A DNA stretch of 64,000 nucleotides from the NCBI RefSeq assembly GCF_015062935.1, contig NZ_SUTM01000012.1:1-64000 (forward strand), given 5' to 3'. Positions 40,236 through 49,223 of this stretch are shown here, piece by piece (within the stretch, counting starts at the first letter, position 1; each line of letters starts with the position of its first letter). This DNA is from Methanobrevibacter sp. GTDB lineage: Archaea; Methanobacteriota; Methanobacteria; Methanobacteriales; Methanobacteriaceae. The position numbers and the translations under genes were made by a program. The notes under the pieces were generated by a model. That model had not been told where the DNA came from. It worked only from the letters and a program-made list of their open reading frames with translations, and did not search any database.

Positions 40236-40328
40236 GTTATTGTAATGCTTTTAAAAGCGGAAATATTTTCATTGATGTAAAATTGATTTGACAAAATTAT
40301 ATTAATTTTAATTTTTAGATAATAAACT

Positions 40329-42791
40329 ATGTATCAAGACATGATAATTATTCGTGGAGCTAAAGTTCACAATTTAAAAAATGTTGATGTGGATATTCCT
40401 CTTGGAAAAATTGTAGCCGTTTCAGGAGTTTCCGGAAGCGGAAAATCATCACTGGCTTTAGGAGTTTTGTATTCAGAAGGATCCCGCAGATATCTCGATG
40501 CGCTTTCCACATATACCCGAAGAAGAATCACACAATCTCAAAAGGCTCAAGTTGATTTAATCCAGTATGTTCCGGCGGCTCTGGCACTCCATCAAAGGCC
40601 AAATGTTCCAAATATTCGCTCAACATTTGGAACTTCCACAGAACTTTTAAATTCATTAAGATTATTGTACTCAAGATGTGGTAACTATACCTGTCCGAAC
40701 GGACATCTTCAGGAACCTACATTAAGCGTTGCTCGTGAAATACCAATTAAATGCCCTGAATGCGGTGTAGAATTTTGGGGATTGGGTGCTGAGGAATATG
40801 CATTCAACTCCGATGGGGCTTGTCCAACATGCAGCGGAACAGGTTACATCAGGGATGTGGACGATTCAAAATTGATTTTAGATGAAACAAAAACTTTAAA
40901 AGAAGGGGCAGTTGATGCATGGAACCAGTTTGGAATCTCTTGGATGTACCATGTCGCAGGAGAGCTGGGAGTTAGATTGGATGTTCCGTTTAAAGATTTA
41001 AGCGATGAAGAAAAGGACATTGTTTATAATGGCCCTGCAGTGAAAAAGTACATTAACATTCCGTCCAAGAACGGTAAGCTGTTTGAGTTAAATGCAGAGT
41101 ATAGGAATGCACATAAGGCTATTGAAGAGGCATTGAAAAATGCAAAGACAGAAAAAGGTTTAACAAAAATCAATAAATTCCTAACAACTAAGGTATGCAG
41201 TGACTGTAACGGAACAAGACTTAATTCACAAGCTCGCAAAACTCTTTTAGGTGGAATAACTCTGCCTGAAGCGTGCCAAATGAATCTGAAGGAACTGGTT
41301 TTGTGGATTTCGCAGGTTATAGATGAACTTCCGGATGGTGTTAGGCAAATGGCAGTTGACATATCCGAAGAATTTATGGACAATGCAAAAATTTTGCTTG
41401 ATTTGGGTTTAAGCTATATTTCTCTTGACAGGCCTTCAAATACTCTTTCCACTGGCGAACTTCAGAGAGTTCAAATTGCAAAAACATTAAGAAACCGTAC
41501 AACCGGAGTGCTGTATGTTTTGGATGAACCTTCAATAGGTTTGCATCCGAATAATGTTGATGGGCTAATTAATGTTATCAGACGATTGGTCGAGGATGGA
41601 AATTCAATAATTTTAGTTGACCATGACACAAAAATATTGGGAATTGCAGATTATATGATTGAAATGGGGCCTGAAGCAGGTGCTGAAGGCGGAAATATCA
41701 TAGCAAAAGGAACTTTAGATGAAATCAAAAATAATGGCTCTTCACAAATTGCTCCGTTTTTAACAAATTCCGAAAAGATTATCATTAGGGACAAATCACC
41801 GAATGTCTTTGAAAATGGTGAGATTAACATTAAAACTTCTCAAATCCATAATGTGAAAGAGATGGATGTTTCAATTCCAAAAGGCAAATTAACAGTAGTA
41901 AGCGGAGTTTCCGGAAGTGGGAAAACAACTCTGCTTTTAGAAGCATTATATCCTGCTGTCAAATCTTACATTAACGATGAAGATTTGCCTGTTGGTGTTC
42001 AGGATATTGATTGTGACAATATTAAGAAAATAGACTTGATTGACAGTGTTCCGATAGGTAAAAATGTAAGAAGTACCGTTGCCACATACTCAAAGGTCCT
42101 TGATGATTTAAGAAGGGAATTCGCTAAATTGACTGATGAGTATAAGATGGCAGATTTCTCATATAATACTGGAAAACTGAGATGTGAAACCTGTAATGGT
42201 ACGGGACATGTTTCCATGGATGTGCAGTTCCTGCCTGATGTTGAAATGACCTGTCCTGATTGTGAAGGTCTCAGATATGATAAAAAAGTTGAAGATATAA
42301 CATATAATGGACTTTCCATTGCAGATATCATGAGTTTAACAATTGATGAAGCATTGGAAGAGCTCTTTGAGCTTAAAAAAGTCACATCTAAATTGCAGAA
42401 ACTGTCCGATTTGGGATTGGGTTATCTCACCCTTGGTGAGGCAACTCCAAGTTTATCCGGTGGTGAAGCTCAAAGGTTAAAACTGGCTTCTGAAATTGGA
42501 AAATCACAAAAGAATTCAATATTTATCTTTGATGAACCGACAATAGGTCTTCATCCGCTGGATGTTAAGGTTTTAATTGATGTTTTTGACAATCTCATTG
42601 ACAGGGGAGCAACTGTCATTGTTATTGAACATGACCTTGATTTAATCGCTAATGCTGATTATATCGTTGATATGGGAATCGGTGAAAACTACTGTGCAGG
42701 CGAAATATTGGCCAGAGGTAGTCTGGAGGATATAATTAATTCGAAAAGTAGTTTAACCGGCAAATATTTGGCTGAAAAAGAATTATTCTAG
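40329..42791 (+). CDS. UvrA-like ABC ATPase
   Basis: 820 residues, against about 940 for true UvrA. Two ABC cassettes: Walker A GVSGSGKSSL near 35 and GVSGSGKTTL in the second half, signatures LSTGELQRVQIA and LSGGEAQRLKLA. Zinc-finger Cys pairs occur as CPECG, CPTCSGTG, CSDCNGTR, CETCNGTG and CPDCEG. The shortened first half suggests loss or reduction of the UvrB-binding insertion, as in UvrA2-type proteins linked to drug or damage tolerance rather than excision repair. No uvrB or uvrC lies nearby. An alternative ATG is at 40341. Confidence 0.85.
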   Translation: MYQDMIIIRGAKVHNLKNVDVDIPLGKIVAVSGVSGSGKSSLALGVLYSEGSRRYLDALSTYTRRRITQSQKAQVDLIQYVPAALALHQRPNVPNIRSTFGTSTELLNSLRLLYSRCGNYTCPNGHLQEPTLSVAREIPIKCPECGVEFWGLGAEEYAFNSDGACPTCSGTGYIRDVDDSKLILDETKTLKEGAVDAWNQFGISWMYHVAGELGVRLDVPFKDLSDEEKDIVYNGPAVKKYINIPSKNGKLFELNAEYRNAHKAIEEALKNAKTEKGLTKINKFLTTKVCSDCNGTRLNSQARKTLLGGITLPEACQMNLKELVLWISQVIDELPDGVRQMAVDISEEFMDNAKILLDLGLSYISLDRPSNTLSTGELQRVQIAKTLRNRTTGVLYVLDEPSIGLHPNNVDGLINVIRRLVEDGNSIILVDHDTKILGIADYMIEMGPEAGAEGGNIIAKGTLDEIKNNGSSQIAPFLTNSEKIIIRDKSPNVFENGEINIKTSQIHNVKEMDVSIPKGKLTVVSGVSGSGKTTLLLEALYPAVKSYINDEDLPVGVQDIDCDNIKKIDLIDSVPIGKNVRSTVATYSKVLDDLRREFAKLTDEYKMADFSYNTGKLRCETCNGTGHVSMDVQFLPDVEMTCPDCEGLRYDKKVEDITYNGLSIADIMSLTIDEALEELFELKKVTSKLQKLSDLGLGYLTLGEATPSLSGGEAQRLKLASEIGKSQKNSIFIFDEPTIGLHPLDVKVLIDVFDNLIDRGATVIVIEHDLDLIANADYIVDMGIGENYCAGEILARGSLEDIINSKSSLTGKYLAEKELF

Positions 42792-42806
42792 ATTTTAGGT
42801 GTTTAA

Positions 42807-43916
42807 ATGAAAAATGATATTGACAGATTCGGTTTCGGATTTATGAGATTGCCATTAAAAAAAGGAAGAATCGACTATGAAAAAACTAATGAAATGGTGG
42901 ATGAATTCATTGCCAGAGGGGGTAAGTTTTTTGATACAGGCGTTGATTACCTGAGTGGTGAAAGTGAAGTAGCTATTAGAAAAGCCGTTGTTGAAAGATA
43001 TCCTCGAAATCAATTTTTCATTTCAGATAAAATGCCGGTTTACTCCATGAAAAGAAGCGATGATCCTTATGAAATTTTTGAAAATCAGCTTAAACGTTGT
43101 GGAGTTGATTATTTTGACTATTATCTAGTGCATGATGCAGAAGACAGATATTATGAAGGATTATGTAAGGATTTGGATATTTTCAACATTTTAAATGAAT
43201 TTAAACGTCAGGGAAGAATTAAAAAACTTGGATTAAGTCTACATGATACTCCCGAGGTTCTGGACAAAATTTTAACTGAACATCCTGAAATCGAATTTGT
43301 GCTTCTGCAGATTAATTACAAAGATTGGGATAATTCCTATGTTCAATCCAGGAATTGTTATGAAATGGCAGTAAAACACAACAAACCTGTTTTTGTTATG
43401 GGTCCAGTTAAAGGTGGGCAACTGGCAAAAGTTAATGTTAATGTTAAAAAGTTATTCGATTCTTATAATGACTGGACGCCTGCATTGTGGGCACTTTCAT
43501 TTGTTTTAAATTTGGATGATGCTGAAATGATTTTAAGTGGTATGAGCACAATTGATGAGATAAAACAGAATATGGATTTCATAGAAAAATTCAATAAGTT
43601 AAGTGATTCTGAAGTTAGGATACTCAGTAAAGCTTGTGACCTGATGCAAAATCGTGATGAAATTCAATGTACAACCTGTGATTACTGTAAAAATCACTGC
43701 CCTACAGATATTCCTATTTCAAAATTTTTTGATTTATATAATTTGAATAAAAAATCTGTTTCATTTAATCAGGATTATTATGATGAATACGATTCCATTT
43801 CTATGCAATATTCAAAGGCTTCCGATTGCATTGACTGTGGGGAGTGTGAAGAGTTTTGCCCGCAGCATTTAAATATTCCTCGAGAACTTAAAAAGGTTGT
43901 AAATATTTTTGAGTGA
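42807..43916 (+). CDS. Aldo/keto reductase with C-terminal ferredoxin domain
   Basis: 369 residues. AKR barrel with FGFMRLPL at the start, KFFDTGVDYLSGESE (catalytic Asp/Tyr region), YYLVHDAE and KKLGLSLHDTPEV. The C-terminus carries CTTCDYCKNHCP and CIDCGECEEFCP, two Fe-S motifs. It is the second member of this group in the window and follows the UvrA-like gene by 15 bases, so the two are probably co-transcribed. Substrate unknown. Confidence 0.88.
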   Translation: MKNDIDRFGFGFMRLPLKKGRIDYEKTNEMVDEFIARGGKFFDTGVDYLSGESEVAIRKAVVERYPRNQFFISDKMPVYSMKRSDDPYEIFENQLKRCGVDYFDYYLVHDAEDRYYEGLCKDLDIFNILNEFKRQGRIKKLGLSLHDTPEVLDKILTEHPEIEFVLLQINYKDWDNSYVQSRNCYEMAVKHNKPVFVMGPVKGGQLAKVNVNVKKLFDSYNDWTPALWALSFVLNLDDAEMILSGMSTIDEIKQNMDFIEKFNKLSDSEVRILSKACDLMQNRDEIQCTTCDYCKNHCPTDIPISKFFDLYNLNKKSVSFNQDYYDEYDSISMQYSKASDCIDCGECEEFCPQHLNIPRELKKVVNIFE

Positions 43917-43998
43917 ATTGAGTTTGAACTTCGCCGGCTTGTAGAACCTGGTGAATTTTTTATGATAATATTAAATAACACAATTCAGGGACGATTCG

Positions 43999-44808
43999 AT
44001 GAAAAAGATATTGTATTTGACAGATTTGTATTATGATGCCAAAGGCAGGGATTATTATAAAGAGGATTTGTTCATTACAGAATGCCTGAAGGATTACTTT
44101 GATTTGGTATTGTGCAATCCAAGAAACTCTAAAAGTTTTGAAAGTGATGTTGATTTGATTATTTTTAGAAATACGGGTCCCGTCAGTGAATTTAGTGATG
44201 TTTATAACTCATTTGTTGAGAGAGTTAAATCAAATAATCTTAAGACATTCAATGAATTCAAGGGAAAAGCGGACATGTGCGGCAAACAGTATCTTATTGA
44301 TTTGACTTTAGAAGGGTTTCCGGTTATTCCAACTATAGATTCCCTTGAAAACTTTGATTTGCTGCCTCAATGTGACAAGTTTGTAATCAAACCCAATGAT
44401 GGTGCTGATTCAATAGGTCTTGAATTTCTCACCAAAGAGGAGTTATTTAACCGTGAATTGGAGGATATGCTAATTCAGCCTGCTGTCGACTTTAAATATG
44501 AAGTGTCCTTTTATTTTATGAATGATACACTGGAATATGCCATGTATGCTCCTGATAAAGATAAAAGATGGGAGCTTAAAAGATATGATTTCACTCATAA
44601 TGATGAAGAATTTGCACAGAAATTCATCAGGTGGAATGATATTGAAAATGGAATTCAGCGTGTTGATGCTTGCAGAACTCAAGACGGGGAGCTATTACTG
44701 GTTGAACTTGAAGATTTAAATCCTTACCTTTCTATTCTTGAAACCGACAGTGAAACACGGGAAAAATTTCTCAAGGATTTCAGGGATGTTTTGAATAGGC
44801 AGTTTTAA
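43999..44808 (+). CDS. ATP-grasp-like protein
   Basis: 269 residues. The order FVIKPNDGADSIGLEFLTKEEL, then IQPAVDFKYEVSFYFMN and RVDACRTQDGELLLVELEDLNPYLS, matches ATP-grasp ligases (Lys-containing ATP strand, Gly-rich loop, Glu/Asn metal ligands at the end). The first 100 residues form a Rossmann-like pre-ATP-grasp domain. Such enzymes join a carboxylate to an amine or thiol; the substrate is unknown. It lies 57 bases before fdhD, which has its own promoter. Confidence 0.7.
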   Translation: MKKILYLTDLYYDAKGRDYYKEDLFITECLKDYFDLVLCNPRNSKSFESDVDLIIFRNTGPVSEFSDVYNSFVERVKSNNLKTFNEFKGKADMCGKQYLIDLTLEGFPVIPTIDSLENFDLLPQCDKFVIKPNDGADSIGLEFLTKEELFNRELEDMLIQPAVDFKYEVSFYFMNDTLEYAMYAPDKDKRWELKRYDFTHNDEEFAQKFIRWNDIENGIQRVDACRTQDGELLLVELEDLNPYLSILETDSETREKFLKDFRDVLNRQF

Positions 44809-44821
44809 TTTTTTTTTAAAG

Positions 44822-44841
44822 TATAAATATAACAATTGTTA
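44822..44841 (+). promoter_or_regulatory. fdhD promoter with TAACAATTGTTA operator
   Basis: TATAAATA (44822-44829) is box A; the perfect 12-base palindrome TAACAATTGTTA follows at once at 44830-44841. A protein bound there would block transcription-factor or polymerase loading. The same palindrome recurs at other promoters within 10 kb. Confidence 0.75.
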
Positions 44842-44865
44842 ATATTTATATTTGGAGATGAAAAA

Positions 44866-45696
44866 ATGGAATTCTTAAGACAAACTGATGTTATTCAATG
44901 GAGCGATGGCCAATATAAAACCATCAAGGAAAACAGTGTTGATGATGAATATACTTATCTGTTTATAGATTATTTGCCTCCGCGTAAGTTTTCAACCTAT
45001 CCTAAGGATCTGGAAGATTTTGCAATCGGATATTGTCTTGGTGAAGGTTTAATTAAAGATTATAATGATATTAAATCAATTAATTTAGACGGTACAAACA
45101 TTCTGGTATCAACAACATTAACTCACAGTCCCGAAGAGGACCTGGAACAGGAAGGTATTGTTCAGGAAAGAAAAGGCAACTGCGAACATGCATGTGTTTG
45201 CAGGCTTCTTGAATATCAGGGAGTAAATTCAGACAATGCCGGAGGAATAAGGTCTGAGCTTAAAACAATAGAACCAAATACCGCTGATTTAAAAATTAAT
45301 GCAACTCAAATAATTAAGGATATTAAACATCTGACTGATGAGGCAAAAATTTGGCAAAAAACTGCAGGAGTACACGTTGCACAGCTGAAATATGAAGATA
45401 ACATTATCATTCGTGAAGATGTAAGCCGTCATGTTGCAGTCGATAAGGTAATCGGAGCCGCTTCAAAAGAGGGATATGACTTTTCAAAATGTTATATTTC
45501 ATACAGTGGCAGAATGCCTGCGGACATGTTAATTAAAGTGATTAGAGTTGGAATTCCAATAATAATTTCAAATGCTGCACCTGCATCTTCAGGAATTGAT
45601 GTGGCACGTGCAGGTAACATTACTATGGTTGGTTTTGTTCGCGATAACAGGTTCACTATCTATACTGCACCCGAACGTGTAAATCTGGAAAAGTAG
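44866..45696 (+). CDS. fdhD: Formate dehydrogenase sulfurtransferase FdhD
   Basis: 276 residues from ATG 44866 with GGAGATG six bases upstream. FdhD passes sulfur from a cysteine desulfurase to the molybdenum/tungsten pterin cofactor of formate dehydrogenase. Family motifs: EDFAIGYCLGEG, DVSRHVAVDKVIGAA, SGRMPADMLIKV and GIPIIISNAAPASSGIDVA. The sulfur-carrying Cys pair region reads NCEHACVC (C106, C110, C112). No formate dehydrogenase gene is adjacent. Confidence 0.93.
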   Translation: MEFLRQTDVIQWSDGQYKTIKENSVDDEYTYLFIDYLPPRKFSTYPKDLEDFAIGYCLGEGLIKDYNDIKSINLDGTNILVSTTLTHSPEEDLEQEGIVQERKGNCEHACVCRLLEYQGVNSDNAGGIRSELKTIEPNTADLKINATQIIKDIKHLTDEAKIWQKTAGVHVAQLKYEDNIIIREDVSRHVAVDKVIGAASKEGYDFSKCYISYSGRMPADMLIKVIRVGIPIIISNAAPASSGIDVARAGNITMVGFVRDNRFTIYTAPERVNLEK

Positions 45697-45701
45697 ATGA
45701 T

Positions 45702-46457
45702 TTAAAGTTCATCTAGTGAAAATGAACCTAAATCCAATAAATCGAAAGTTAATATATTTGGAGCTACGGTTACTTTACCTACTCCAGTAATTATTTTATA
45801 TGCTTCAAATGCTTCAAGACAACCTATTAAATTAGGTGTAGGTCCAATAACAGGTGGAACACCTGATGTTACATTTTTCAAAGCATTGATTGTTTCTTCA
45901 TTCAGATCTTTACCTATTGAAGGTAAATTAAACATTTCTTCATATGTTTTTTCGCTGTTTGGTAAAAATACAGTAATTTGACCCATTGTTCCATGAATTG
46001 CACCATGGATATATGGGATTCCTTTTTCTTTTGCGGTTCTGGATACAATAACTCTTGTAAGTACATTGTCCAGCGCATCAATAACAATATTGGAATCTCC
46101 AATTACTTTGTCTATGTTTGTCTGGTCGACATGTTCATTGAATGTTGTAACTTTAACATATGGGTTTATCAGCCTTACTTTTTCAGCGGCAACGGCACTT
46201 TTGTCAAGACCTAAATCTGCAATTGATGCTAATGTTTGACGGTTTAGGTTTGATAGGTCAAAAGCGTCCTTATCAACTAGAACAAGTTCGCCGATTCCCA
46301 TTCTTGCAAGCATTTCAATAGTTTCTCCACCAATTCCGCCGCATCCTATTACTGTGATTTTGGCATCTTTAAATCTTTCTTGTTCACTTCTGGTTACTAT
46401 ACTCATTTGACGGGAAGCTATTTCCCAGTATCCATCACCGATGTATCTTGTTGGCAT
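45702..46457 (-). CDS. ThiF/MoeB/HesA family E1-like adenylyltransferase
   Basis: 251 residues. The nucleotide-binding motif VIGCGGIGGETIEMLARMG near residue 36, LVDKDAFDLSNLNRQ and DALDNVLTRVIVSRTA identify the family, which adenylates the C-terminal GlyGly of a sulfur-carrier protein. The usual structural-zinc C-x-x-C pairs are absent. A partner carrier with a GlyGly end lies at 49224-49424. It is encoded eight bases after the LarE-like gene, so the two form an operon. Confidence 0.9.
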   Translation of the reverse strand: MPTRYIGDGYWEIASRQMSIVTRSEQERFKDAKITVIGCGGIGGETIEMLARMGIGELVLVDKDAFDLSNLNRQTLASIADLGLDKSAVAAEKVRLINPYVKVTTFNEHVDQTNIDKVIGDSNIVIDALDNVLTRVIVSRTAKEKGIPYIHGAIHGTMGQITVFLPNSEKTYEEMFNLPSIGKDLNEETINALKNVTSGVPPVIGPTPNLIGCLEAFEAYKIITGVGKVTVAPNILTFDLLDLGSFSLDEL

Positions 46458-46465
46458 TCTTTCAC

Positions 46466-47476
46466 CTATATATTTCTTCTTAATTTGGGCAGCACTTCCA
46501 TAAAGGAATCTAATGCGATTTCATATGTTTCAAAGTCATGTCCTTCAATCAGTCCGTTTTCAAAAATTGTCATGTTTTTCAGGTTAATTTTTTCATTTGT
46601 GCTGGTAATAATTTGGTTTTTAAGTTGCTTTTTTGTATTTTCAATATTTATTGTATACGGGAGTTGATATGAAAATGAATTGTTACAATAATCAATTTTA
46701 ATAAATTCATCATCATCAATAGGTGATAAATTTAAGGCAACTTTTTTAAAACCCTGTTTAGTTAATTCAGCATTGATTTTAGAATATTTTGCATTGTTCA
46801 GTAATTCATCCAATTTGTCAACTTCAATTATGGCGTATTTTTTCAGATCCCTTACTTTCACGATACTGCAGGAAGTATTTTTCAGGATATAATCCTCACA
46901 GTATCGTATCCTTTCAATTTTTTCGCTGGTTGTTTTTGTATTTGTCGGAATTCTAGTTGCTAGGCATGTAGTGGATCTAGAATAAGGAATATTGTTTTTG
47001 TTTAGAAATTCATGAATGTCTTTTGAAGTTAATTTTGCTTCAATAAACGGTGTTTCAAATCCTTTACTGTATGTTACAAGTATTCCTGGTCTGTCAATGA
47101 CTAAATCGCTAATGTTATTACCATCACAAATGAAATCAAAACCATTCTCTTTAGCTATTTTTTCAATGTTTGAATACATTAAAGTTCTGCAATTATAACA
47201 TCTGCTTGAATCGTTTGACAAAAATTCTTCATGTTCATAAAAGTTAATGTCAACGATTTTGTGTTTGATTCCAAATAACTCTGCAACATGTTTTGTATGT
47301 TCAATAAAATCTGTTGGAAGCAGATGATTATTAATTGTAATTGCTAAAGTATCTTTTGAAACTTTTGAAGATAAATAAGCTATTAAAGTTGAATCCGCAC
47401 CGCCTGAAAATCCAATGGCTACTTTTTTGTCTTTTAAAATATCTTTAACGATATTGATTTTATCTTCTAAGTTCAT
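46466..47476 (-). CDS. LarE-type ATP-dependent sulfur transferase
   Basis: 336 residues. PP-loop SGGADS (24-29) for ATP pyrophosphatase activity; C93 and C96 in SRCYNC and C171 in CLATR, the three positions that bind a [4Fe-4S] cluster in some LarE proteins instead of a single sacrificial Cys. LarE makes thiocarboxylates for the nickel-pincer cofactor, but larB and larC are not here. About 60 residues more than typical LarE at the C-terminus. GGGAT precedes the ATG and an 11-pair hairpin lies in the leader. Confidence 0.85.
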   Translation of the reverse strand: MNLEDKINIVKDILKDKKVAIGFSGGADSTLIAYLSSKVSKDTLAITINNHLLPTDFIEHTKHVAELFGIKHKIVDINFYEHEEFLSNDSSRCYNCRTLMYSNIEKIAKENGFDFICDGNNISDLVIDRPGILVTYSKGFETPFIEAKLTSKDIHEFLNKNNIPYSRSTTCLATRIPTNTKTTSEKIERIRYCEDYILKNTSCSIVKVRDLKKYAIIEVDKLDELLNNAKYSKINAELTKQGFKKVALNLSPIDDDEFIKIDYCNNSFSYQLPYTINIENTKKQLKNQIITSTNEKINLKNMTIFENGLIEGHDFETYEIALDSFMEVLPKLRRNI

Positions 47477-47492
47477 TTTATCCCAATGTTTT

Positions 47493-47519
47493 TTAAGAGC
47501 ATTATGAAAATGCTCTTAA
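47493..47519 (-). repeat. Hairpin in the LarE-like gene leader
   Basis: TTAAGAGCATT (47493-47503) and AATGCTCTTAA (47509-47519) form a perfect 11-pair stem with a five-base loop, 16 bases before the start codon. May attenuate or regulate translation. Confidence 0.65.
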
Positions 47520-47600
47520 TTATGTTTCATGTTTTAAGGAGTTGTTCAATTTACATTTAACTCTATGTATTTCTATATTTTTATAGATTTGGAGATAGAT

Positions 47601-47623
47601 AAAACATTTAGTTGAAATGTTTT
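47601..47623. repeat. Inverted repeat
   Basis: AAAACATTT (47601-47609) and AAATGTTTT (47615-47623) pair perfectly with a five-base loop. It lies upstream of the minus-strand TATA candidate, so it is a possible operator. Confidence 0.5.
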
Positions 47624-47688
47624 GTTTTACATTTTTTTAATGTCTGCCCGAGGTATGGAAAAATGATAATCCCTTCGAAATTCAAATA

Positions 47689-47700
47689 TAACAATAGTTA
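47689..47700. promoter_or_regulatory. Variant operator TAACAATAGTTA
   Basis: One mismatch to TAACAATTGTTA, with the outer TAAC/GTTA halves intact, in the shared upstream region of the LarE-like and oxidoreductase genes. Confidence 0.55.
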
Positions 47701-47873
47701 TTTTTTTCCACAAATACAAATTGTGCAAATTACTATATAAATTTTTTGTTATATCTTTTATAATCAAAATTATTTTTTTTAATCATTTGGAAAATCTGAT
47801 TTAAACATTATTGTAATATTTTTTTGCATTTCTGAATTTGTTATGGAAAACTTTAAATTAGCAAACGATAATA

Positions 47874-47885
47874 TAACAATTGTTA
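47874..47885. promoter_or_regulatory. Operator TAACAATTGTTA at the oxidoreductase promoter
   Basis: Perfect copy of the palindrome, 14 bases after the TATA candidate and 21 bases before the start codon region, so at or near the transcription start. Confidence 0.75.
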
Positions 47886-47906
47886 ATATTTTTTGGAGGA
47901 ATTAAA

Positions 47907-49214
47907 ATTTATGATGTGATTGTTATCGGGTCTGGTGCAGGAGGATCAACTGTAGCCAAGGATTTAGCTCACAACGGACGGAAAGTTCTTGTTTTGGAAA
48001 AGGGAAACTTTCAAAATGACGGAAGTTATGTTGGCCATATGAAAACAAAACAGATTAATCTAAAAAATAACCTTTCCAGTGAAGATAAGAAAAATTATCC
48101 ATTTTTAACCAGACCTCTGGATTTGACAAATATAGAAGAGATTGGAGGCACAACAACTGCATCCATAGGAAATGCCTGCTTTTCATGCAGCGGATGTTAT
48201 TCCAACTCAATAATGCAACAGTTCGAAGATAAAAAATTAGATATCTTTGAAGAGCTTTTGGAAGCAAGCGGTGAATTAAATGTACGTTATTTTCCAAGAA
48301 ATCTGTGGGGAAATTCCACAAGACTCATTGCCAAAGCCGGTGAGGAATTAGGTTACATTGTCGAACCAATGCCCAAATTCATTAACTTTGAAAAATGCAA
48401 ATTATGCGGTAAATGCGTCAACGGATGTGTATTCGATGCAAAATGGGATGGGACTTATTTTATTCGCCAGGCCATAGATTACGGTTGTGATATAGTCACT
48501 GATTTCAATGTATTTGAAATACTGCATGAAAATAATGAGGTAGCCGGTGTTGTTGGAATAGATAAAAATAATCAAAAAATTGAATATCGTGCAAAAAAAG
48601 TAATAGTCAGTGCAGGTGCATTAAATACTCCTGTTATACTTAAGAATTCAGGAATTTCAAATGTAGGCGGTCAGATATTTTTTGATATTTTTACAACCCT
48701 CGGAGGATATCTCAAAGATGCAAATTTAAAAAATGAACTGATGATGGGAATCAAGGCAGAATTTGGTCCATATTTCCTGTCTCCACATTATTCAATGCAG
48801 TTACTTCCCCAAATTAAAGAACGAGGATTTGATGCTGATGAAAAGGATGTCATTGGAATAATGCTTAAATTTGCAGATACCTGTATTGGAACAATTGATT
48901 CCAAAGGCAATATAGAAAAAACATTAACTAAAGTTGATGTTGATTTAATCAAGGAAGGATATCAAAAAGCTATTAATATATTGCTTAAACTGGGTGTTTC
49001 AACAGATTCCATTGTTGCAACATCTCTTAAAGGAGCACATCCCGGAGGAACTGCTGCTGTAGGGGAAGTTGTCGACAACAATTTTGAAACCGAAATCAAA
49101 GGATTATACGTTTGTGATGCAAGCGTAATTCCAGAAGCTCCAGGAAGGCCGCCAATTTTAACAATTGTTGCAATTGCTAAAAAAGTGGCAAAAATTGTAG
49201 ATAATGCTATTTGA
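47907..49214 (+). CDS. FAD-dependent GMC-type oxidoreductase with Fe-S motif
   Basis: About 435 residues. FAD-binding VIVIGSGAGGSTVAKDL at the start and the GMC C-terminus GLYVCDASVIPEAPGRPPILT. An unusual part contains CFSCSGC (C91, C94, C97 if counted from this start) and CKLCGKCVNGC (C164-C174), enough for at least one Fe-S cluster. No ATG or GTG fits: GGAGGA at 47895-47900 points to an ATT codon at 47907 (Ile-Tyr-Asp-Val), while GTG 47916 would cut into the first strand and TTG 47880 lies inside the operator. Followed nine bases later by the ThiS-like gene. Substrate unknown. Confidence 0.85.
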   Translation: MYDVIVIGSGAGGSTVAKDLAHNGRKVLVLEKGNFQNDGSYVGHMKTKQINLKNNLSSEDKKNYPFLTRPLDLTNIEEIGGTTTASIGNACFSCSGCYSNSIMQQFEDKKLDIFEELLEASGELNVRYFPRNLWGNSTRLIAKAGEELGYIVEPMPKFINFEKCKLCGKCVNGCVFDAKWDGTYFIRQAIDYGCDIVTDFNVFEILHENNEVAGVVGIDKNNQKIEYRAKKVIVSAGALNTPVILKNSGISNVGGQIFFDIFTTLGGYLKDANLKNELMMGIKAEFGPYFLSPHYSMQLLPQIKERGFDADEKDVIGIMLKFADTCIGTIDSKGNIEKTLTKVDVDLIKEGYQKAINILLKLGVSTDSIVATSLKGAHPGGTAAVGEVVDNNFETEIKGLYVCDASVIPEAPGRPPILTIVAIAKKVAKIVDNAI

Positions 49215-49223
49215 GGTGAAAAT

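Larger units (their letters stand above)
47477..47906. other. Long divergent intergenic region with hairpins and operators
   Basis: 430 bases between the LarE-like and oxidoreductase genes. It holds a leader hairpin (47493-47519), a TATA-like element for the minus strand near 47573-47586, a second hairpin (47601-47623), one variant and one perfect TAACAATTGTTA site, and a plus-strand TATA candidate CTTTAAATTA (47851-47860). No coding frame is seen. Confidence 0.6.

Noticed and set aside
47601-47623. Hairpin as a terminator
   Set aside because: No gene ends nearby on either strand; it lies between divergent promoters, so an operator-like role fits better.
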